DNA of 64,000 nt from Bacteroidota bacterium (GTDB lineage Bacteria; Bacteroidota; Bacteroidia; B-17B0; Aurantibacillaceae), in NCBI GenBank assembly GCA_030684395.1, contig JAUXTT010000024.1:124001-188000 (forward strand), given 5' to 3'. The notes below the pieces were generated by a model. The model saw nothing but the letters and a program-made list of their open reading frames with translations. It did not search any database and was not told the DNA's origin. Made by a program: the position numbers and the translations under genes. Shown piece by piece: positions 7,130 to 17,141 of this stretch. The stretch's first letter is position 1. Each line of letters starts with the position of its first letter.

Positions 7130-9724
7130 TTAATTTCTGAATACAAATTGTTTGTCAAACATATCCAGCATAATAGGTTTAGATTTATCTATAGTACCTG
7201 CCAGGATTTGTTTTGATAATTCGTTCAACACCTGTTTTTGCATAACCCTTTTTACCGGTCGTGCTCCAAATTGGGGATCGTATCCTAATTGTGCCAACCA
7301 CTCAATTGCTTCGTCCGTTGCACTAATTGAAATATGTTGTTCTGCCAAACGTTGTGCAACATGGTCAAACTGTATTTTCACAATATTAGCCACATCTTCC
7401 CTATTCAAAGGCTCAAACATAATCACTTCATCAATACGATTTAAAAACTCGGGGCGAATTGTTTTTTTCAATAGATCAAACACTTCGCTTTTTGCTTTTG
7501 CAATAACATCTTCCCTGTTGAGTTCTGTTAACTTTTCAAACTGTTCCTGAATCAAATGCGAGCCTATGTTAGAAGTCATGATGATAATGGTGTTCTTAAA
7601 ATTAACTACCCTACCTTTATTATCTGTTAAACGGCCATCATCTAAAACCTGCAGCAAAATATTAAACACATCAGGATGTGCTTTTTCAATCTCATCCAGC
7701 AAAACAACGCTATAAGGTTTTCTTCTAACTGCTTCTGTTAATTGCCCGCCTTCTTCGTATCCAACGTATCCCGGAGGCGCTCCAATCAATCTGCTCACTG
7801 CGTGACGTTCCTGATATTCACTCATATCAATTCTTGTCATCGAGTTTTCATTGTTAAACAAATAATCTGCCAGTGCCTTTGCTAATTCTGTTTTACCAAC
7901 ACCGGTTGTACCAAGGAAAATGAATGAACCAATTGGTTTTTTCGCATCCTGTAAACCAGCTCTGCTTCTCCTGACAGCATCTGCAATACTTTCAATTGCT
8001 TCATGCTGACCAACTACACGTTTGTGTAATTCATCTTCCAATTTCAATAATTTTTCTTTATCACTTTGGAGCATTTTACTAACCGGAATTCCGGTCCATG
8101 CACTTATCACATCAGCAATATCTTCACTATCTACTTCCTCTTTCACCATCTGGCTTCCGCTTGCTTTTGCAGCACTCAGTTGATCTTCCAGTTCAAGCAA
8201 TTGCTTTTCCGATTCCTGAACTTTTCCATAGCGGATCTCTGCAACCTTTCCATAATCACCTTGCTTTTCATAATTTGCAGCCTGAAGCTTGAGATCCTCT
8301 ATTTGCAATTTCAATCTTTGCACATTTTCTATTAATTCTTTTTCACCTTGCCATTTGGCTCTCAGGTTATTTCTTTTATCATTTAATTCTGAAATTTCTT
8401 TATTCAGCAATTCCACTTTTGTGTTTTCCCCTTCTCGCTTCATGGCTTCACGCTCAATCTCCACCTGCATGATCCTGCGTTCTACTTCATCCAATTCAAT
8501 AGGCATAGAGTTTATCTGCATCCTCAATTTGGAAGCTGCTTCATCCATTAAATCAATGGCTTTATCCGGAAGGAAACGATTACTGATATAACGTTGAGAT
8601 AATTCTACAGCAGCAATGATCGCCTCATCTTTTATACGCACACGGTGATGGGTTTCATATTTTTCTTTTATCCCTCTCATAATTGAGATGGCATCTTCCG
8701 AACTTGGTTCATCCACCATCACTTTTTGAAACCTGCGTTCCAGTGCTTTATCTTTTTCGAAATACTTTTGATACTCACTTAAAGTAGTAGCGCCAATTGC
8801 TCTTAACTCTCCTCGGGCCAATGCAGGTTTTAATATGTTTGCCGCATCCATTGCTCCTTCTCCACCGCCGCCTGCACCAACTAAGGTGTGAATCTCATCA
8901 ATAAATAAAATAATCTCTCCACTTGCGCCTGTTACTTCTTTCACAACAGATTTTAAGCGCTCTTCAAATTCACCTTTGTATTTTGCACCGGCGATCAAAG
9001 CTCCCATGTCTAAAGAAAAAATTTGTTTCGTCTTTAAATTTTCAGGAACATCCCCATTATTGATACGATGTGCCAACCCTTCAGCTATGGCAGTTTTACC
9101 AACACCGGGTTCACCCACTAAAATAGGATTGTTTTTTGTTCTTCGAGACAAGATTTGCAATACACGGCGGATCTCTTCATCTCTGCCAATAACAGGATCC
9201 AGTTTTCCGTTTTTTGCCTGCTCGTTCAGATTAATTGCATACTTGTTTAATGAATTGTAAGTGTCTTCCTGTGTTTGACTGGTAACTTTACTTCCCTTTC
9301 TTAATTCTTTAATAGATGCTTTCAAATCTTTTTCATTAAACCCTAAATCCTTCATCATTTTTGAAACGGTATCACCACTTGCTAAAATACCAAGCAACAA
9401 ATGTTCGATGGAAATAAATTCATCTCCAAATTCCTTTAAGTACCCGGTAGCTTTCGCAACTGTTTGATTTGCTCCGTTAGATAGGTATGGTTGCCCACCG
9501 CTTACTTTAGGATAAGAGGAAACAATACTCTCCAATGTTTTCTTAAACACATCACTGTTGACCCCAACCTTTTTTAAAATGTATGGAGTAACGTTTTCAT
9601 CCGTATCCAGAATAGCTTTTAAGATATGTCCGTTCTCTACAGCTTGCTGACCATTCATAGTTGCAATTGTCACAGCTTGCTGAACAGCTTCTTGAGATTT
9701 GATAGTAAAATTATTAAAGTTCAT
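7130..9724 (-). CDS. clpB: ATP-dependent chaperone ClpB (Hsp100 disaggregase)
   Basis: ClpB is a hexameric AAA+ protein that pulls polypeptides out of aggregates together with DnaK in the cytoplasm. At 864 residues the length is standard. The N-domain (about 1-145) contains two Clp_N repeats. NBD1 has Walker [10 protein letters not shown] and Walker [12 protein letters not shown] long coiled-coil middle domain (roughly 400-530) separates it from NBD2, with Walker [10 protein letters not shown] and Walker [13 protein letters not shown]; the C-terminal domain includes [10 protein letters not shown]. The long middle domain and absence of a ClpP-binding loop distinguish it from ClpA/ClpC. It appears monocistronic. 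No heat-shock operator was recognised upstream. Confidence 0.97.
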   Translation of the reverse strand: MNFNNFTIKSQEAVQQAVTIATMNGQQAVENGHILKAILDTDENVTPYILKKVGVNSDVFKKTLESIVSSYPKVSGGQPYLSNGANQTVAKATGYLKEFGDEFISIEHLLLGILASGDTVSKMMKDLGFNEKDLKASIKELRKGSKVTSQTQEDTYNSLNKYAINLNEQAKNGKLDPVIGRDEEIRRVLQILSRRTKNNPILVGEPGVGKTAIAEGLAHRINNGDVPENLKTKQIFSLDMGALIAGAKYKGEFEERLKSVVKEVTGASGEIILFIDEIHTLVGAGGGGEGAMDAANILKPALARGELRAIGATTLSEYQKYFEKDKALERRFQKVMVDEPSSEDAISIMRGIKEKYETHHRVRIKDEAIIAAVELSQRYISNRFLPDKAIDLMDEAASKLRMQINSMPIELDEVERRIMQVEIEREAMKREGENTKVELLNKEISELNDKRNNLRAKWQGEKELIENVQRLKLQIEDLKLQAANYEKQGDYGKVAEIRYGKVQESEKQLLELEDQLSAAKASGSQMVKEEVDSEDIADVISAWTGIPVSKMLQSDKEKLLKLEDELHKRVVGQHEAIESIADAVRRSRAGLQDAKKPIGSFIFLGTTGVGKTELAKALADYLFNNENSMTRIDMSEYQERHAVSRLIGAPPGYVGYEEGGQLTEAVRRKPYSVVLLDEIEKAHPDVFNILLQVLDDGRLTDNKGRVVNFKNTIIIMTSNIGSHLIQEQFEKLTELNREDVIAKAKSEVFDLLKKTIRPEFLNRIDEVIMFEPLNREDVANIVKIQFDHVAQRLAEQHISISATDEAIEWLAQLGYDPQFGARPVKRVMQKQVLNELSKQILAGTIDKSKPIMLDMFDKQFVFRN

Positions 9725-9879
9725 AATTAGTGTAATTAATTGTTACGCGAGGAGATCAGATTCTATTCCAAGTCAAATTAAAGGAAAATTTGTCGGTATT
9801 TCGACTACCAATAGGACTAATTGACCTTTTATTGAACGTATGTATGTCGAAAATTCAGAAATCACGGGAGTTTTAAGGG

Positions 9880-9887
9880 TAAATTTG
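9880..9887 (+). promoter_or_regulatory. -7 box of the orphan histidine kinase gene
   Basis: TAAATTTG matches TAnnTTTG and ends 25 nt before the ATG at 9913. No well-spaced TTTG was seen at -33. Confidence 0.45.
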
Positions 9888-9912
9888 AATATAATTATAA
9901 TGGCAATCATTC

Positions 9913-11154
9913 ATGTTAAAAAAGTTTTGGAGGTTTATTTCGGGGATTGGGGTACAGGATCATTATGATGAAAAGCAGATCAAAAGGATCAATCTTACGA
10001 ATCAATTTAACCTACTTGTACTTTTGACGGTTGTATTTAATGGCATTCATAATATTCTTTTAAATGATGTTTATTCAGGTTTAGCTTTGGAGGGTTTGGG
10101 AATACTCTGTATGGTTGGTTATTGGATCAATCATAAACACTTTCACAAATTCGCCACTTCTTTTTTGATGTTCACCATTTTAACCTCTCTCTTTTACTTT
10201 GATTCATATGCAGGCTTGGGCTCCGGAACTTACCTGTTTTATTTTTTAGTGGTTCTTGGTGTGCCTTTTGTTTTTGATTACAAAACAGAAAGGCTTATGA
10301 TGCTTATTCATGGTGGCATAGCTCTTTCCTATTTATCCATAAATCTTCTTACACACCATAAATTATTTGCAAACCCTCTCATCTCGGAAGAAGATCGTTA
10401 TCAAATGTTTATTTTCAATATTTTCTTCAGTGCAGTCACTGTTGGTTTCTTCATTTATCTGAATGTATCAAATAATTTAAGGGAAAACTACCTCTACGAA
10501 CAACACATTAATGAACGCATGGCCTCAGAAAAGACTATTCACCAAGCTCTTGAAGAAAAAGAATTATTATTAGCAGAATTACATCACCGGGTTAAAAACA
10601 ATATGGCTATTATTTCGGGTTTATTCACCTTTACTATTGATACTACTCAAAGTGAAGAAGCAAAAATTGTTCTGTTGGAAAGCAAAAACAGAATCCAATC
10701 AATGTCCCTTATTCATAACAAACTATTTAAAAGTAAGGATCTCTCTAAAATTAATTTTTCAGAATACCTGAATGAATTACTAAAAGAAATTCAAGCTTCT
10801 TATCCTTCTACAAGCAATACAGTGATTGTCCAAAAAAACATCTCAGACATTGAACTGAATGTAAGTAAAGCAATACCGTGTGGTTTAATTTTGAATGAAC
10901 TGCTCACCAACTGTTATAAACATGCTTTTAAAGGTAAAGAAGCAGGAAATATTGATATTCTTTTTTCCCGGGAAGCAACTAAATTAAAATTAACAGTAAA
11001 AGATAATGGTGTTGGATTAAAACCTGATTACGATAAAAGTGAATCTATTGGTTTAACTGTTGTTCATGCATTATCGGATCAGTTAGAAGGCACTTATAGT
11101 TATGTTTCTCATGAAGGAACTCATTTTGAACTTAGCTTCGAACACGCAAACTAG
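9913..11154 (+). CDS. Membrane sensor histidine kinase (HisKA_2 type)
   Basis: The 413-residue protein has about six hydrophobic helices in residues 30-195, then a short coiled linker and the dimerisation/phosphoacceptor segment LLAELHHRVKNNMAIISGLF, with His224 or His225 as the phosphorylation site. This LHHRVKNN form is typical of HisKA_2 kinases. The ATPase domain has the N-box ILNELLTNCYKHAFKG and the G1 box VKDNGVGLKPDY; ESIGLTVVHAL forms the G2 region. No response regulator lies next to it, so it is an orphan whose partner is elsewhere. The membrane part has no obvious ligand-binding domain, so the signal is unknown. It converges on the scramblase-like gene with a 5-nt gap. Confidence 0.9.
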   Translation: MLKKFWRFISGIGVQDHYDEKQIKRINLTNQFNLLVLLTVVFNGIHNILLNDVYSGLALEGLGILCMVGYWINHKHFHKFATSFLMFTILTSLFYFDSYAGLGSGTYLFYFLVVLGVPFVFDYKTERLMMLIHGGIALSYLSINLLTHHKLFANPLISEEDRYQMFIFNIFFSAVTVGFFIYLNVSNNLRENYLYEQHINERMASEKTIHQALEEKELLLAELHHRVKNNMAIISGLFTFTIDTTQSEEAKIVLLESKNRIQSMSLIHNKLFKSKDLSKINFSEYLNELLKEIQASYPSTSNTVIVQKNISDIELNVSKAIPCGLILNELLTNCYKHAFKGKEAGNIDILFSREATKLKLTVKDNGVGLKPDYDKSESIGLTVVHALSDQLEGTYSYVSHEGTHFELSFEHAN

Positions 11155-11159
11155 TTTAA

Positions 11160-11747
11160 TTATTCTTTCAAAACCATATCAATACACAAAACCGCTGCCA
11201 TTATCATCTCACGGATAGGACTGTTTTGGGGCGTTGCAGGTTTAATTTCAAGCATATAATTATCTGCACTGGTGAACATTTCTTTACCAATACCGGCCCA
11301 CTTTTTGCTTACATGGGCTAACTCAGTTTCTCCCTGCATAAAACGGAAATCCCAGCTGGTCCATTTTCCTTTTAAAGTACAAACTACCTGATTATTTACA
11401 TCCAACACGTCAAACTTTCCTCCTATCGAGAAAAATTTTTGCTTAAAAAAACCGATCGTTTTGTCGTTTTCATCCAACACTTCCACCGTCGACAAAATAA
11501 TGGAAATCCCCCTTTTTACGGTTATTATTTTCTTACCATCCGGAGTTTTTATCTCCACATGAAAAGGAGTCATGCGTTTGTAATCTGTAAAACGAAGCAT
11601 TTTTGTAAAAGTTCCCAATTGTTCCTCACGACAAGTTAAAATTAACTTTTGGGTCGTAGGATCTAAAATATCGAAATTATTAGCAGCCTTAAAAATACCA
11701 GTATGCTCCTTTACAAAGAAATTATTCAGGTTTAAAACAGGGTTCAT
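11160..11747 (-). CDS. LURP-one/phospholipid scramblase-like protein
   Basis: The 195-residue protein resembles the Tubby-C-terminal-like superfamily, which includes phospholipid scramblases and plant LURP-one proteins. Supporting segments are NNFFVKEHTGIFKAANNFDILDP, TVKRGISIILSTVEVLDEND, GKFDVLDVNNQVVCTLKGKW and VSKKWAGIGKEMFTSADNYML, the alternating strand-turn pattern of that 12-strand barrel. The closing IREMIMAAVLCIDMVL is a hydrophobic helix like the central helix of the fold. Bacterial members have no settled function. It is transcribed from its own promoter, divergently from the large propeller sensor, and is not clearly linked to the histidine kinase it converges on. Confidence 0.65.
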   Translation of the reverse strand: MNPVLNLNNFFVKEHTGIFKAANNFDILDPTTQKLILTCREEQLGTFTKMLRFTDYKRMTPFHVEIKTPDGKKIITVKRGISIILSTVEVLDENDKTIGFFKQKFFSIGGKFDVLDVNNQVVCTLKGKWTSWDFRFMQGETELAHVSKKWAGIGKEMFTSADNYMLEIKPATPQNSPIREMIMAAVLCIDMVLKE

Positions 11748-11769
11748 AGTGCTGATTTTGATTGTGTTC

Positions 11770-11777
11770 CAAATATA
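11770..11777 (-). promoter_or_regulatory. -7 box of the scramblase-like gene
   Basis: TATATTTG on the minus strand matches TAnnTTTG and ends 22 nt before the ATG at 11747. It forms a divergent pair with the box at 11844-11851. Confidence 0.55.
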
Positions 11778-11843
11778 ACAGAGTTTTTTAGATAATAGCG
11801 GGGAAGAAGCGTTTTTTGCCTTCTTTTTTTAATTCTCTTTTCC

Positions 11844-11851
11844 TATATTTG
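11844..11851 (+). promoter_or_regulatory. -7 box of the propeller sensor/SpoIIE gene
   Basis: TATATTTG ends 9 nt before the ATG at 11861. The box lies downstream of the alternative ATG at 11816, so the shorter start is the one transcribed; the leader would be only about 5 nt. Confidence 0.6.
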
Positions 11852-11860
11852 GTGCCTATC

Positions 11861-14800
11861 ATGCAAATTATCAAACGTATAGCCACATTACTACTGCTGT
11901 TTATTTCGGTATGTAATGGTTACACTCAAACCTATAATTTTAAAAACTATAATGTTGAGGATGGATTGGCACAATCTCAAATCTTTACTTTGTTTCAGGA
12001 TAAACAAGGTTATATGTGGTTTGGTACCAGTGCCGGCGGAGTTTCGATGTACGATGGTAATAAATTCACAACATTTTCTTCCAAAGATGGCTTAACTGGT
12101 AACACCGTTTATAGCATAACTCAAAACAAAAAAGGAGACATTTTTTTTGGTACTTATGATGGTTTATGTGTTTATAACGGGTTTGGATTTAAAAGTTATA
12201 CTGAAAAAAACCTGCTTCCCTCAAATACCGTGTATGCTGTTTATATCGACAGAAAAGACAAATTATGGATTGGAACCAATAAAGGTGTGTGTACCTGGGA
12301 AAACGGGAAAATTGTTCCGTTTACAAAAGATACAGCATTAAAAGGAAAATCAGTTTTTACTATTTATGAAGATGCAGCTGGGAATATGTGGTTCGGAACC
12401 ACACGAAATGGTGCGATTAAATACAACACTTCTACCCATAAATTCATTACTTTTTCTACCGAAAATGGCATGTTGCTTACCGAAAATTTTGTTCGGTCGT
12501 TTGGTGAAGATCATAAGGGAAATGTTATAATAGCTACTGTTGCCGGTTGCTCTATTATATCACCGGATAATCAAAAGAAAAAATTGAACATTAACATGCA
12601 AGAGTTCGTTGGGTTCACCTCCGTTTTTCGCGACAATCAAAACGTACTGTGGCTTACAAGTGAAAATGGAATTTATAAGTATGCAAACGACAAACTACAA
12701 AACCATTTCACTATTAAAAAAGGCTTAATTGGAAATGCCATTTTATGCGGATTACAGGATAAGGAAGGAAATTACTGGTTTGGAACCAATGGATTTGGAA
12801 TAACAAAACTTACCAGTGAGATGTTTACAAATTATAGTGTAGCAAATGGATTACCCGGCGAGTACATTAATTGTGTTTTTCAGGACTCAAAAGGCAATAC
12901 ATGGATGGGAGTTGGCGACAATGGTGCAGTTAGGCTGAAAGATGGTGAGATGACCCGCTTTCACGTTAGCGCCTCTTCAAAAAACGAACGGATCATTGAT
13001 AAAACGGTACAAACTATTACAGAAGATAAATATGGCAATATCTGGATAGGAACACAAACAGGTATATCGGTTTACAACGGTACATCTATTACAAATTACT
13101 CCTCTAAACATGGTTTGCTCGACACAAGCGTATATTCTATTCACGTAAAAAAACAAGGGGATATTTTAATAGGCACGCATAATGGCTTGTATATCTTTGA
13201 CGGAAATCGATTTCATCCTATTGAAGAAATAAACGCTTTGAAAGGTAAAGAAGATGCTCCCATTTATTCTATCATGGAAGATAAGAAGGGGGTTATTTGG
13301 CTATCAACAAGTAAAGGAGTAATTAAATATCAAGACAAGCAGGTATCTTTATTCAATGCCTCGAACGGGTTTATTGATCAATATGTGTTTTCAAGCATTC
13401 AGGATAAAAAAGGTAATTACTGGTTCGCGACCGAAAGTGGAGTTTACCAATATAATGGAAGCACTTTCAATAACATTAATGATACACTGGGTTTAAGTTC
13501 AAACCAGGTTTGGTCGTTATTGATGGACGATAAAAATAATTTATGGATTGGAACAAATAATGGTCTTGATAAAATGAGTCTTGACGATTATTATTCAGCA
13601 GGCAAAATATCCATAAACCATTATGGCAAAGAAGAAGGTTTAAAAGGTTTAGAATGTAATATGAATGCAGGTATGCATGATGCAGACGGGAATCTTTGGT
13701 TTGGAACCATTAAAGGTGTTACCATTTACAATCCCCGTTTCGACAAAATTAATTACAAAGAACCTTATACTCATATCACTTCTTTACGACTGTTTTTTGA
13801 GAATGCTGATTTAACTGAATTTTCGGATGGAGTTGATTCCTCGAGCAGATTGCCAATTAATTTAGTATTACCATATAGTAAAAACCACGTAACTTTTGAC
13901 TTTATAGGAATTTGTGAAACCAATCCGTCAAAAGTTTTGTATTCATTTAAACTTGAAGGTTCAGATGAAAACTGGTCGCCCCCTTCTTCACGAACCGATG
14001 CAACCTATTCTTCTTTACAACCGGGCGAATACACCTTTATGCTAAAGGCAATGAACAATGACGGTATTTGGAATGAAACTCCTGTAACTTTTAAATTTAA
14101 AGTATTGCCGCCCTGGTATCGTACCTGGTGGTTCTATAGTATTTGTGTGATCATTGTAATTGCGTCTGTATATTTTTACAACGCATACAAAACACAAAAA
14201 CTTACTCAGGATAAAATAAAACTTGAAAAAGAAGTTCAATTAAGAACAAGAGAATTACGTGAGGAGAAAGAAAAAGTGGAGATGGTAAATAAAGAAGTGA
14301 TTGAGCAAAAAGCTATTATTGAACACAAGAATAGTGAGATCACTGATAGTATTCGTTACGCCAAAGATATTCAACAAGCTCTATTACCATCAAAAACTTT
14401 GCTTCAAAAAGATATTCCCGATTCGTTCATGCTATACATGCCGAAGGATATTGTTAGTGGTGATTTTTATTGGTTCGCTAAACGTAATGGTAAAAATTAT
14501 TTTGCATCTTGTGATTGTACAGGTCATGGTGTACCCGGTGCATTTATGAGTATTGTTGGAAATTCATTGTTACAGGAGATAGTTGGTGAGCAAAATATTT
14601 TTCAACCTTCCGAAATCTTAAATCATTTGGATGCAGGAGTTAAAATAGCTCTTAATCACAACAAAGGTGAACAGGAACGCAGAGATGGTATGGACATTGC
14701 CTTGTGCGCTATCGATCGTAAATCAATGAAACTGGAATACGCGGGAGCTAATCGTCCGTTATGGATCTTTAGAAATGGATGCGGAGGGGTTTGTGAAATT

Positions 14801-15100
14801 GTGAAGCCCGATAAGTTTGCAATTGGTGGAATTGATCTGGAACAAAAACACCCGTTTACCCCGCATGAAATAGATGTAAACCAGGGTGATGTGCTATACA
14901 CATTTAGTGATGGATATGCCGATCAGTTTGGTGGCGACAGAGGAAAGAAAATGATGGTTGGTAACCTTCAAAAGCTTTTGGGGCAGATCTATACAAAACC
15001 TATGGAAGAGCAAAGAGAATTGTTATTGAATCATTTTAATAACTGGAAAGGTGAACACGAACAAATTGATGACGTGTTAATTATTGGGGTGAGAGTATAA
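11861..15100 (+). CDS. Two-component-type propeller sensor with SpoIIE/PP2C phosphatase output
   Basis: The start at 11861 gives a clean signal peptide (MQIIKRIATLLLLFISVCNGYTQ). The periplasmic part consists of about a dozen Reg_prop repeats with the recurrent W(F/I)GT(S/N) signature, forming one or two beta-propellers, followed by a Y_Y_Y domain (YSFKLEGSDENWSPP ... LQPGEYTFMLKAMNNDG). A transmembrane helix (WWFYSICVIIVIASVYFY) leads to a coiled coil, then a SpoIIE/PP2C-like phosphatase domain (SGDFYWFAKRNGKNYFASCDCTGHGVPGAFMS; TFSDGYADQFGG) with the metal-binding Asp residues. It should dephosphorylate a serine-phosphorylated regulator in response to an extracytoplasmic signal, as in partner-switching systems. 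No anti-sigma partner lies nearby. The propeller-Y_Y_Y front end is like that of hybrid sensors, with the kinase replaced by a phosphatase. Confidence 0.92.
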   Translation: MQIIKRIATLLLLFISVCNGYTQTYNFKNYNVEDGLAQSQIFTLFQDKQGYMWFGTSAGGVSMYDGNKFTTFSSKDGLTGNTVYSITQNKKGDIFFGTYDGLCVYNGFGFKSYTEKNLLPSNTVYAVYIDRKDKLWIGTNKGVCTWENGKIVPFTKDTALKGKSVFTIYEDAAGNMWFGTTRNGAIKYNTSTHKFITFSTENGMLLTENFVRSFGEDHKGNVIIATVAGCSIISPDNQKKKLNINMQEFVGFTSVFRDNQNVLWLTSENGIYKYANDKLQNHFTIKKGLIGNAILCGLQDKEGNYWFGTNGFGITKLTSEMFTNYSVANGLPGEYINCVFQDSKGNTWMGVGDNGAVRLKDGEMTRFHVSASSKNERIIDKTVQTITEDKYGNIWIGTQTGISVYNGTSITNYSSKHGLLDTSVYSIHVKKQGDILIGTHNGLYIFDGNRFHPIEEINALKGKEDAPIYSIMEDKKGVIWLSTSKGVIKYQDKQVSLFNASNGFIDQYVFSSIQDKKGNYWFATESGVYQYNGSTFNNINDTLGLSSNQVWSLLMDDKNNLWIGTNNGLDKMSLDDYYSAGKISINHYGKEEGLKGLECNMNAGMHDADGNLWFGTIKGVTIYNPRFDKINYKEPYTHITSLRLFFENADLTEFSDGVDSSSRLPINLVLPYSKNHVTFDFIGICETNPSKVLYSFKLEGSDENWSPPSSRTDATYSSLQPGEYTFMLKAMNNDGIWNETPVTFKFKVLPPWYRTWWFYSICVIIVIASVYFYNAYKTQKLTQDKIKLEKEVQLRTRELREEKEKVEMVNKEVIEQKAIIEHKNSEITDSIRYAKDIQQALLPSKTLLQKDIPDSFMLYMPKDIVSGDFYWFAKRNGKNYFASCDCTGHGVPGAFMSIVGNSLLQEIVGEQNIFQPSEILNHLDAGVKIALNHNKGEQERRDGMDIALCAIDRKSMKLEYAGANRPLWIFRNGCGGVCEIVKPDKFAIGGIDLEQKHPFTPHEIDVNQGDVLYTFSDGYADQFGGDRGKKMMVGNLQKLLGQIYTKPMEEQRELLLNHFNNWKGEHEQIDDVLIIGVRV

Positions 15101-15133
15101 ACACCGGTATCTATCGGTATATATAATTGTTGT

Positions 15134-17089
15134 ATGAAAATTAAAAAATTACTCGTATTAAGTTTGCTATTGTGTTTTGTTGTCGGATTTGGAGCATTCT
15201 ATACCGATATTATCCAATTTTCTCAAAGCAAAAAAACTTTTCACACCGAAAAGGAGAAAGAACTCCTGCAAAGCATTGCTGTGAACCCGATTGATTCGGG
15301 GCAATATTTTTTGCATTCGAAAGAGTGTAGAACCTGCCACGGATTTGACTCTACCTATTACGCAAATGTTAATGCAAATGGAGAAAGTGTAAATGTATTT
15401 GATGATTGGGAATCTTCTATGATGGCCAACTCAGCTAAAGACCCTTTGTGGAGAGCAAAAGTAAGTCATGAGATCCTGATAAACCCTTCACACTCTCTTG
15501 CTCTTCAAAACAAATGTACTTCCTGCCATGCTCCTATGGGGCATTATACAGCAAAATATCATGGCGCCAGCAGCTACACCATCGCCGATCTGGATAATGA
15601 TTCACTTGGTTTAAATGGCATTTCCTGCCTGGCCTGCCACACTATTGGACCAAACGTAGGGCAAACTTTTTCCGGGGAAATTCCTTACGATACCAATAAA
15701 GTGATTTACGGCCCTTACCAAAACCCGAACATGGGACCAATGCAATTATATATTGGAATGGATCCCACATATAGCCCTCACATGAGCGAAGGAAGAGTTT
15801 GTTCTTCTTGTCACACTTTATTGACCAATAGTGTTGACTTAAGTGGAGTGCCGACCGGAAGAACATTTATTGAACAAGCTACTTTTCACGAGTGGCTAAA
15901 CTCCTCGGCTGCTGCTGATAATGTTACTTGTCAAAATTGCCACATGCCAAAAGTAGAAGACTCAGTTATTATAGCAAATCAATATTTGAATTTACCACCC
16001 CGTTCTCCTTTTAACCGTCACAAATTTATGGGCGGAAATGAGTTTATGGTAAAGCTTATAAAAAATAATAAAACCGCTTTGGGTATCACTGTTTCTGATA
16101 AGAATTTTGATTCTACAATTGCTATTACTAATAGAGTACTTAAGGAGCAAACCCTGACGGTTGATTTGTTGTTGGACAGTATTACTTCGGACTCCGCTTT
16201 TGTTAAACTAAAATTGACTAATAAGGTCGGGCATAAATTCCCTTCGGGGTATCCAAGCAGAAGAACAGTTGTACAATTAATAGCTATTGACCAAAATAAC
16301 GACACCCTATTTAAATCAGGATTGTTTGCTGCAAATTACGCGCTTCAAAATGCGCCTGTTAGTCATCAACCGCATTATGATGTAATTAATGATGACACTA
16401 AAACCCAGGTTTATGAAATGATAATGGGCGATGTAAATGGAGATAAAACAACTGTACTTGAAAGAGCCGACAGTATTTTAAAAGACAATCGAATTCCACC
16501 CGAAGGATTTACGAGCGGAACACCTTTATATGATACGATAAAAGTAGTGGGTGATGCAGAAACCGATTCTGATTTTAATAAATACAGTGGAGGCATTGAA
16601 GGAAGTGGTCAGGATTACGTTCATTACCACATAAACATTGCAGGCCTTCCAACTTATTTTAAGATCGTTGCCCGTGTTTATTATCAATCAGTTCCACCGG
16701 AGTGGTTGCAGGAAATGTTTACACTTTCAAGTCAACCCATCGATGATTTTAAAACCATGTTTGACAATGCCGATAAAACACCCGTTTTAGTTGGTTCAGA
16801 TTCGTTGATTAATTTGAATATAGGAATGAAAGTGATTCCTGAAAAAGAATTTGACCTTGTAGCTTCGCCTACTTTGAGCGCAGATGGATGGGTAAATATT
16901 AAAGGTGCAGATGTAAATAAAATAAAATTATTACAGATACATAATATGGCCGGGCAATTACTCAAATCGTATAAACCCGAAAGATCAGAGAACTCCGTTC
17001 TTCTCAAAATACCGGAAACGAAAGGAATTTATTTGATCTCATTATATGTTGAGGACCGAAGAACCACACTAAAAGTAATAAGGCAATAA
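15134..17089 (+). CDS. Secreted multihaem cytochrome c with T9SS-like C-terminal domain
   Basis: The 651-residue protein has an N-terminal signal segment (MKIKKLLVLSLLLCFVVGFGAFY) and five CxxCH haem c motifs: CRTCH at about residue 65, CTSCH at 128, CLACH at 165, CSSCH at 223 and CQNCH at 266. Residues 300-560 form a non-haem region of beta character (KLTNKVGHKFPSGYPSRRTVVQ), similar to parts of cytochrome c554/nitrite-reductase-like proteins. The last 75 residues (VNIKGADVNKIKLLQIHNMAGQLLKSY to LKVIRQ) resemble a T9SS sorting domain, although the usual YPNP start is replaced by ASPT. Surface electron transfer is an inference. It stands alone, with a strong terminator behind it. Confidence 0.85.
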   Translation: MKIKKLLVLSLLLCFVVGFGAFYTDIIQFSQSKKTFHTEKEKELLQSIAVNPIDSGQYFLHSKECRTCHGFDSTYYANVNANGESVNVFDDWESSMMANSAKDPLWRAKVSHEILINPSHSLALQNKCTSCHAPMGHYTAKYHGASSYTIADLDNDSLGLNGISCLACHTIGPNVGQTFSGEIPYDTNKVIYGPYQNPNMGPMQLYIGMDPTYSPHMSEGRVCSSCHTLLTNSVDLSGVPTGRTFIEQATFHEWLNSSAAADNVTCQNCHMPKVEDSVIIANQYLNLPPRSPFNRHKFMGGNEFMVKLIKNNKTALGITVSDKNFDSTIAITNRVLKEQTLTVDLLLDSITSDSAFVKLKLTNKVGHKFPSGYPSRRTVVQLIAIDQNNDTLFKSGLFAANYALQNAPVSHQPHYDVINDDTKTQVYEMIMGDVNGDKTTVLERADSILKDNRIPPEGFTSGTPLYDTIKVVGDAETDSDFNKYSGGIEGSGQDYVHYHINIAGLPTYFKIVARVYYQSVPPEWLQEMFTLSSQPIDDFKTMFDNADKTPVLVGSDSLINLNIGMKVIPEKEFDLVASPTLSADGWVNIKGADVNKIKLLQIHNMAGQLLKSYKPERSENSVLLKIPETKGIYLISLYVEDRRTTLKVIRQ

Positions 17090-17121
17090 AAAAAGGGATG
17101 TTCGTTTGAACATCCCTTTTT
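17090..17121. terminator. Bidirectional rho-independent terminator
   Basis: A perfect 14-bp stem (AAAAAGGGATGTTC 17090-17103 with GAACATCCCTTTTT 17108-17121) has a 4-nt loop GTTT. It serves both the cytochrome gene and the convergent tryptophan-repeat gene. Confidence 0.92.
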
Positions 17122-17141
17122 AGTTTTCACTCAAATGCCAC

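Noticed and set aside
8066-8591. Three plus-strand frames opposite clpB
   Set aside because: They lie inside the ClpB middle domain on the other strand, with no start signals or recognisable domains; clpB itself is intact.
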